Below are positions 60,085-64,000 of a stretch of 64,000 nt of DNA, piece by piece. A program made the position numbers and the translations under genes. This DNA comes from Methylobacterium amylolyticum. Lineage in GTDB: Bacteria > Pseudomonadota > Alphaproteobacteria > Rhizobiales > Beijerinckiaceae. The notes beneath the pieces are model-generated. The model saw only the letters and a program-made list of their open reading frames with translations, was not told the DNA's origin and made no database searches. Position 1 is the stretch's first letter. Every line of letters begins with the position of its first letter. The stretch is taken from contig NZ_JAUYZI010000011.1 of the NCBI RefSeq assembly GCF_030700245.1, forward strand, positions 1 to 64,000, in the 5' to 3' direction.

Positions 60085-61032
60085 ATGTCCACCGTTTCCG
60101 TCGTGACCCTGGCGAAGGGCCGGCCGGCGCATCTGCGCAACGTGCTGCTCGGCCTGGAACGCCAGACCCGGCCGCCCGCCGAGTTCATCGTCGCGGTGAT
60201 GCAGGACGCGCCCTACGACCTGCCGGAGGCGCGCTTCCCGATCCGCCAGATCCCGGTGACGGGCCGCGAGTTGCCGCTCGCGGCCGCCCGCAACCGCGGC
60301 GTGGCGGCGGCGGGCGGGGACGCCGTCGTCTTCCTCGACGTCGACTGCATCCCGGCGCCCGGTCTCGTCGCCGACTACGCCCGCGGGCTCGCCGAACTCG
60401 ACGGCCTGCTGATGGGCGAGGTGCTGCACCTGCCCGAGCGCGCCACGGCCGGATCGTGGGACTACGCGGACCTCGACGCGGTCGCGGAGCGTCACTCGGA
60501 CCGGCGCGGCCCGCCCGCCGCCGGCATCGAGATCTGCCGGGACTACCGCTGCTTCTGGTCGCTGAACTTCGCGATCCGGCGCGCCACCTTCGCGGCGACC
60601 GGCGGCTTCGACGAGCGCTACACCGGCTACGGCGGCGAGGACACGGATTTCGGCAAGCTCCTCGACGCGCGCGGCATCCCGATCGCCTGGATGACCGGCG
60701 CGCGCGCCTATCACCAGTACCACCCGCACCACATGCCCCCGGTCCACCACCTCGACAGCGTGGTGCGCAACGCCGAGCTGTTCGAGGCCAAGTGGGGCTA
60801 CCGCACCATGGGCCACTGGCTCTACGCGTTCCGCGTCATGGGGCTGATCGACGACACGCCCGACCGGCCGATCCGGATCCTGCGCCGCCCCGATGCCGCG
60901 GATCTGGCGCTCACCGGCCAGCAGGGCCACCAGCCCTACACCAACGCGGCCTCGGTCATCCGGGCCATCGAGGCCCGACGGACGGAGAGCGCCGAGGGGC
61001 AGGCCGGCGAGCCCGCGCCGCTGACGGCATGA
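60085..61032 (+). CDS. GT2 glycosyltransferase
   Basis: The protein has 315 residues. VSVVTLAKGRPAHLRNVLLGLERQ at the start, VVFLDVDCIPAPG with DxD, and GGFDERYTGYGGEDTDFGKLL at the C-terminal motif. It aligns along its length with the GT2 protein at 57957. The stop overlaps the next gene (ATGA). Confidence 0.9.
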   Translation: MSTVSVVTLAKGRPAHLRNVLLGLERQTRPPAEFIVAVMQDAPYDLPEARFPIRQIPVTGRELPLAAARNRGVAAAGGDAVVFLDVDCIPAPGLVADYARGLAELDGLLMGEVLHLPERATAGSWDYADLDAVAERHSDRRGPPAAGIEICRDYRCFWSLNFAIRRATFAATGGFDERYTGYGGEDTDFGKLLDARGIPIAWMTGARAYHQYHPHHMPPVHHLDSVVRNAELFEAKWGYRTMGHWLYAFRVMGLIDDTPDRPIRILRRPDAADLALTGQQGHQPYTNAASVIRAIEARRTESAEGQAGEPAPLTA

Positions 61033-62108
61033 GGATCGCGCTCCTCGCCCATCTCCGCCACCCGATCGCGCCGCCCTTCGCGGGCGGCCTGGAAGCCTAT
61101 ACGTGGCACCTCGCCGACGGCCTGACGGCGCGCGGCCACGAGGTCGTGCTGTTCGCCTCCGGCGACAGCGACCCGCGCTTCGCCCTCGACCCCGTGATCC
61201 CGGTCCATCAGGAGCGCCGCTTTCCCGGGCTGGAGCATCGCGGCGATCCGGGGCTCACCGCGCATCTCGACGCGGGCTACGCCGCCGCCTGCGACCGGAT
61301 CGCCGCCGGGGGCTTCGACATCCTGCACAACAACGGCCTGAGCCGCCTGCCGCTGGAGACGCGGCGCTCGGCGGCAACGCCCACCGTCACGTCGCTGCAC
61401 GTGCCGCCCTACGACGCGCTGCGCTGGTTCGTGCGCGCCAGCGCGGTGCCGGGGCACCGGATCACCGCGACCTCGCGGGCGCTGTTGCGGGCGTGGTGGC
61501 CGGACGGCGCCCCGCCCGAGGCGTCGGTGCTCCACAACGGCATCGATCCCGCCGCGTGGCCCTTCGCAGCGCGCGGGGACGGCAGCGCCGTCTGGTGCGC
61601 CCGGATCGCCGCCGTGAAGGGCGCGCATCACGCGATCGCGGCGGCGATCCGGGCCGGCCTTCCCCTGACCCTGTTCGGGCCGATCGAGGAGCCCGAATAC
61701 TGGGCCGCGCGGATCGCCCCGAACCTCGGCGGCGCGATCCGCTACGGTGGCCATCTCGCCGGCCCGGCGCTGGCGGCGGAGGTCGGCCGCGCCTCCGTGT
61801 TCCTGTTCACGCCGTGCTGGGACGAGCCGTTCGGGCTGGCGGCGGTCGAGGCGATGGCCTGCGGCGTGCCGGTCGCCGGGTTCGCCGCGGGCGCCGCCGC
61901 GGAGATCGTCGGCGAGGCCGGCCGCCTCGTCCGGGTCGGGGACGAGGCGGCGCTGGCCGCGGCCATCGCCGACGCCCTCGCCCTTCCGCGCGCGGTCCCG
62001 CATGCGCGGGTGCTGCGCCTGTTCACCCGCGACCTGTGGCTCGACCGCTGCGAGGCGCTCTACGCGCGGGCCCGCTCCGGGGAACCCGCGGCCGCGCGCC
62101 TCGGCTGA
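61029..62108 (+). CDS. GT4 glycosyltransferase
   Basis: The protein has 359 residues of GT-B form. PPFAGGLEAYTWHLADGLTARGH is the acceptor side, HNGIDPAAWPF links to the donor domain, and DEPFGLAAVEAMACGVPVAG has the E-x7-E motif. It starts inside the stop of the GT2 gene. Confidence 0.9.
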   Translation: MRIALLAHLRHPIAPPFAGGLEAYTWHLADGLTARGHEVVLFASGDSDPRFALDPVIPVHQERRFPGLEHRGDPGLTAHLDAGYAAACDRIAAGGFDILHNNGLSRLPLETRRSAATPTVTSLHVPPYDALRWFVRASAVPGHRITATSRALLRAWWPDGAPPEASVLHNGIDPAAWPFAARGDGSAVWCARIAAVKGAHHAIAAAIRAGLPLTLFGPIEEPEYWAARIAPNLGGAIRYGGHLAGPALAAEVGRASVFLFTPCWDEPFGLAAVEAMACGVPVAGFAAGAAAEIVGEAGRLVRVGDEAALAAAIADALALPRAVPHARVLRLFTRDLWLDRCEALYARARSGEPAAARLG

Positions 62109-62167
62109 AGCCGGCCGCCGAACCCGGATCCGCGCCGCCCGGCGCGACCTTGCGAACGAAGCGAGAC

Positions 62168-62836
62168 ATGACCCGACAGGACCTCATCGCCGTTCTGTGG
62201 CACGGACGCGACCCGTTCGCGGATCCCCCGGCGGACCTGCGGCCCCTCGACCTCCAGGGTTGGCGCAGCCAGCATCCCTACCTCGACGAGGCGGTCGCCG
62301 ACCTCCGCCCCGGCGTGGTCGTCGAGATCGGCACCTGGAAGGGGGCGAGCGCGCTCCACCTCGCCCGCACCATGGCCGCGCTGGGCGTCGCCGGCACGGT
62401 GATCGCCGTCGATACGTGGCTCGGGGCCGTCGATCACTGGGCGGACCCGGCGCTGTTCGCGGAACTCGCCACCGAGCACGGCTTCCCCAGCCTCTACCGC
62501 ACCTTCCTGGCCAACGTCGTGCGCGCGGGCATGGCCGACCGGGTGGTGCCGCTGCCGCTCGACTCGGTCAATGCCGCCGAACTCCTGCGGCTGCGCGGCG
62601 TGAGCGCCGACGTCATCCACCTCGATGCCGGGCACGAGGAAGCGTCCGTGGCGGCGGACCTGCGCGCGTGGTGGCCGGTCCTGCGGCCCGGAGGCCTCCT
62701 CATCGCCGACGACTACGACCGTCTCGGCGGCCGCTTCCCGGGCGTGACCCGGGCGGTCGACGCGTTCTGCGCCGAGGCCGGCCTTCGGGGGCCGTGGTCG
62801 CTGCGGGGCAAGTGCAAGATCCTCAAGCCGGATTAG
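62168..62836 (+). CDS. Class I SAM-dependent methyltransferase, CmcI-like
   Basis: The protein has 222 residues. VVVEIGTWKGASALHLARTM is motif I, VIAVDTWLGA the second strand, and VIHLDAGHEEASVAADLRAWWPVLRPGGLLIADDY the motif IV-V region, the pattern of the Methyltransf_24/CmcI-like group that often methylates sugars. It closes the glycosyltransferase operon, so O-methylation of a glycan is likely. Confidence 0.87.
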   Translation: MTRQDLIAVLWHGRDPFADPPADLRPLDLQGWRSQHPYLDEAVADLRPGVVVEIGTWKGASALHLARTMAALGVAGTVIAVDTWLGAVDHWADPALFAELATEHGFPSLYRTFLANVVRAGMADRVVPLPLDSVNAAELLRLRGVSADVIHLDAGHEEASVAADLRAWWPVLRPGGLLIADDYDRLGGRFPGVTRAVDAFCAEAGLRGPWSLRGKCKILKPD

Positions 62837-62858
62837 AAGCACGCCCGATCGCGACGCG

Positions 62859-63065
62859 CACGGTTTACGACAGTTCGGCGTCTGCGTCGGCCGATCCCAC
62901 CACCCCCCTCATCCTGAGGCGGCGGAGCGAAGCGGAGGCCTCGAAGGAGACCTCCAGCCGGCCGCGCGATCCCTGGAGGTCTCCTTCGAGGCCCGCTGGC
63001 GCGGGCACCTCAGGATGAGGTGGAGGGTCGGAAACGCTCCTCGGCTCGCAGCGTCGTGTACCGTG
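62859..63065 (-). repeat. MITE-like palindromic repeat, copy 2 (inverted)
   Basis: Ends are CACGGTTTACGACAG (62859-62873) and CGTCGTGTACCGTG (63052-63065), inverted to each other. Inner arms CCTCATCCTGAGG (62907-62919) and CCTCAGGATGAGG (63008-63020) match those of copy 1. The inner sequence agrees better with copy 1 when read on the minus strand (for instance, GTGCCCGCG follows the first arm in both), so the two copies are in opposite orientation. Confidence 0.8.
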
Positions 63066-63101
63066 GGCAACGCGATCGGGACCGGCGGCCGCCGCGGACG
63101 A

Positions 63102-63416
63102 TCAGGACCAGGTTCTGGCGAGCCGCGAGATCTTGCCGAGCGCCTGCTTGTAGTGCGCGGGCATCCGCTCGACCGCGAGATGAATGCCGCGATGCGTGAC
63201 GCCGACGATGCGCGCCTCGAAGCGTCCGATCAGGGTCGCATCGATGTCGAGCGTGCGGCCGATCGTCAGATCCAGACGCTGCGACGCGGAGAGGAGGAGG
63301 CCGCCCGCGCTGACGTCGAGGACGGCCGCGCGATGCGTGCGCGCGTCGCAGATGATCTTCGCCGACAGCGTCACGGGATAACGCGTCGATCTGCGGCGCT
63401 CTGTCGTGCCGTCCAT
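63102..63416 (-). CDS. PilZ-domain protein
   Basis: The protein has 104 residues. ERRRSTRYPV at 6-15 holds the RxxxR c-di-GMP-binding motif, and LDVSAGGLLLS the D/NxSxxG motif. The single domain would bind c-di-GMP and pass the signal to a partner such as a polysaccharide or motility protein. It lies next to the glycosyltransferase cluster, but the direction and the repeat between them argue against one operon. Confidence 0.9.
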   Translation of the reverse strand: MDGTTERRRSTRYPVTLSAKIICDARTHRAAVLDVSAGGLLLSASQRLDLTIGRTLDIDATLIGRFEARIVGVTHRGIHLAVERMPAHYKQALGKISRLARTWS

Positions 63417-63611
63417 ACCAGCCGCCGTCCCGGGTGGGCGAGGACGTCCATACGCGTCAAATTCGCTCTCACCGGGACAATCGCAAGTTACGGTAAAGTC
63501 GGGGTTAACTTCCGCGCGCCACAGTCCGGCCCGGGCGACGGTGCCGTCGCACGCGCTCCGATTGGTATGCCGATGGCCCTCTTCCCCCCTCGTCCCCCTG
63601 CGGGCGAGCCA

Positions 63612-64000
63612 TGCCGATGACCGCCGACGACGGCGGAGGGGCGCCCCCGGCGGCCGCCGATCCCTGCCGCGAGATCGTCGATGCCATCGACGGCCTGATC
63701 CTCCGGCTCGATCCGGACGGACGCGTGACCTTCGTCTCCCGCGGAGGACTGGGACTGCTGGGCCCCGCCGCCGACGCGCTCGCCGGCCGCTCCCTGCGGG
63801 AGACCGTCCACGCGGACGACCGGCCCGCCCTCGATGCGGCGGTGGGCCGGATCGGGCCGCCGGACGAGATCGTGATCCGTCTCCGGCATGCGGACGGGCG
63901 ATGGCGCGCCGTCGCGGCGTGCGTGCGGCACCTGCCCGGCACGCGCGACCGGGTCGTCACGGTGCGCGGCACGCCCCAGGATCGCGCCCCCCACGACCGC
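63612..64000 (+). CDS. PAS-domain protein, 5' part (runs off window)
   Basis: ATG 63612 opens a frame with no stop up to the window end: 129 codons. EIVDAIDGLILRLDPDGRVTFVSRGGLGLLG (about 21-51) and LRHADGRWRAVAACVRHLPG (about 93-112) form a PAS/PAC sensor domain. What follows is unknown; a histidine kinase or diguanylate cyclase is likely. It is divergent from the PilZ gene. Confidence 0.75.

Overview
The window is GC-rich (about 70% or more by eye) DNA with strong GGAGG-type ribosome sites, many 1-4 base ATGA/GTGA gene overlaps and a large set of uptake and oxidation genes. This fits an alphaproteobacterium of the Methylobacterium type. No methylotrophy marker gene lies in the window, so the genus is an inference from overall character. 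No rRNA, intact tRNA or CRISPR array is present.

Bases 1-6164 are the right end of a decayed prophage or integrative element. It holds an ISAs1-family insertion sequence that starts at base 1 and has cut a KilA-N-domain gene, a divergent pair of Arc-type repressors with AGGCTA operators, small membrane genes, a P22-like gp4/gp10 pair, a DUF5131 gene and another ribbon-helix-helix gene. Two recombination scars are visible. The element ends at a 46-bp 3' fragment of tRNA-Lys(CTT), a typical attachment-site remnant. Bases 6165-11285 hold small scattered genes (methyltransferase, cupin, SGNH hydrolase, YgjV-like protein) and a probable trans-acting sRNA with an intrinsic terminator.

Bases 11286-29016 are catabolic. 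First come a 2-hydroxyacid dehydrogenase, two MFS carriers, a split ThDP-dependent 2-oxoacid decarboxylase and an acyl-CoA dehydrogenase. Then comes an acid-sugar locus: two zinc dehydrogenases, a mannitol/tagaturonate-type dehydrogenase, a GntR regulator with two winged helices, an orphan TRAP binding protein, two SDRs, a DUF1537 four-carbon acid sugar kinase and a RuBisCO-like protein. The kinase plus RuBisCO-like protein pair resembles the last steps of D-apionate-type catabolism.

Bases 29400-41947 hold a LysR gene, then one long operon that joins a complete molybdenum hydroxylase (FAD, 2Fe-2S and Mo subunits), a full LIV-type ABC importer and a CoxG-like protein, followed by a TetR gene with a palindromic operator, a cupin and a flavin monooxygenase. 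This looks like uptake plus first hydroxylation of one unidentified compound.

Bases 42073-51066 contain several microproteins, two of them ending in LPxHFV, a palindromic MITE-like repeat, a heavy-metal RND efflux operon and a MetX-like alpha/beta hydrolase. Bases 51234-62836 are a cluster of ten glycosyltransferase-type genes and a methyltransferase. It includes a sucrose-phosphate-synthase-like protein fused to its HAD phosphatase, but no flippase or polymerase. A second, inverted copy of the MITE-like repeat follows, then a PilZ gene and the start of a PAS-domain protein cut by the window end.
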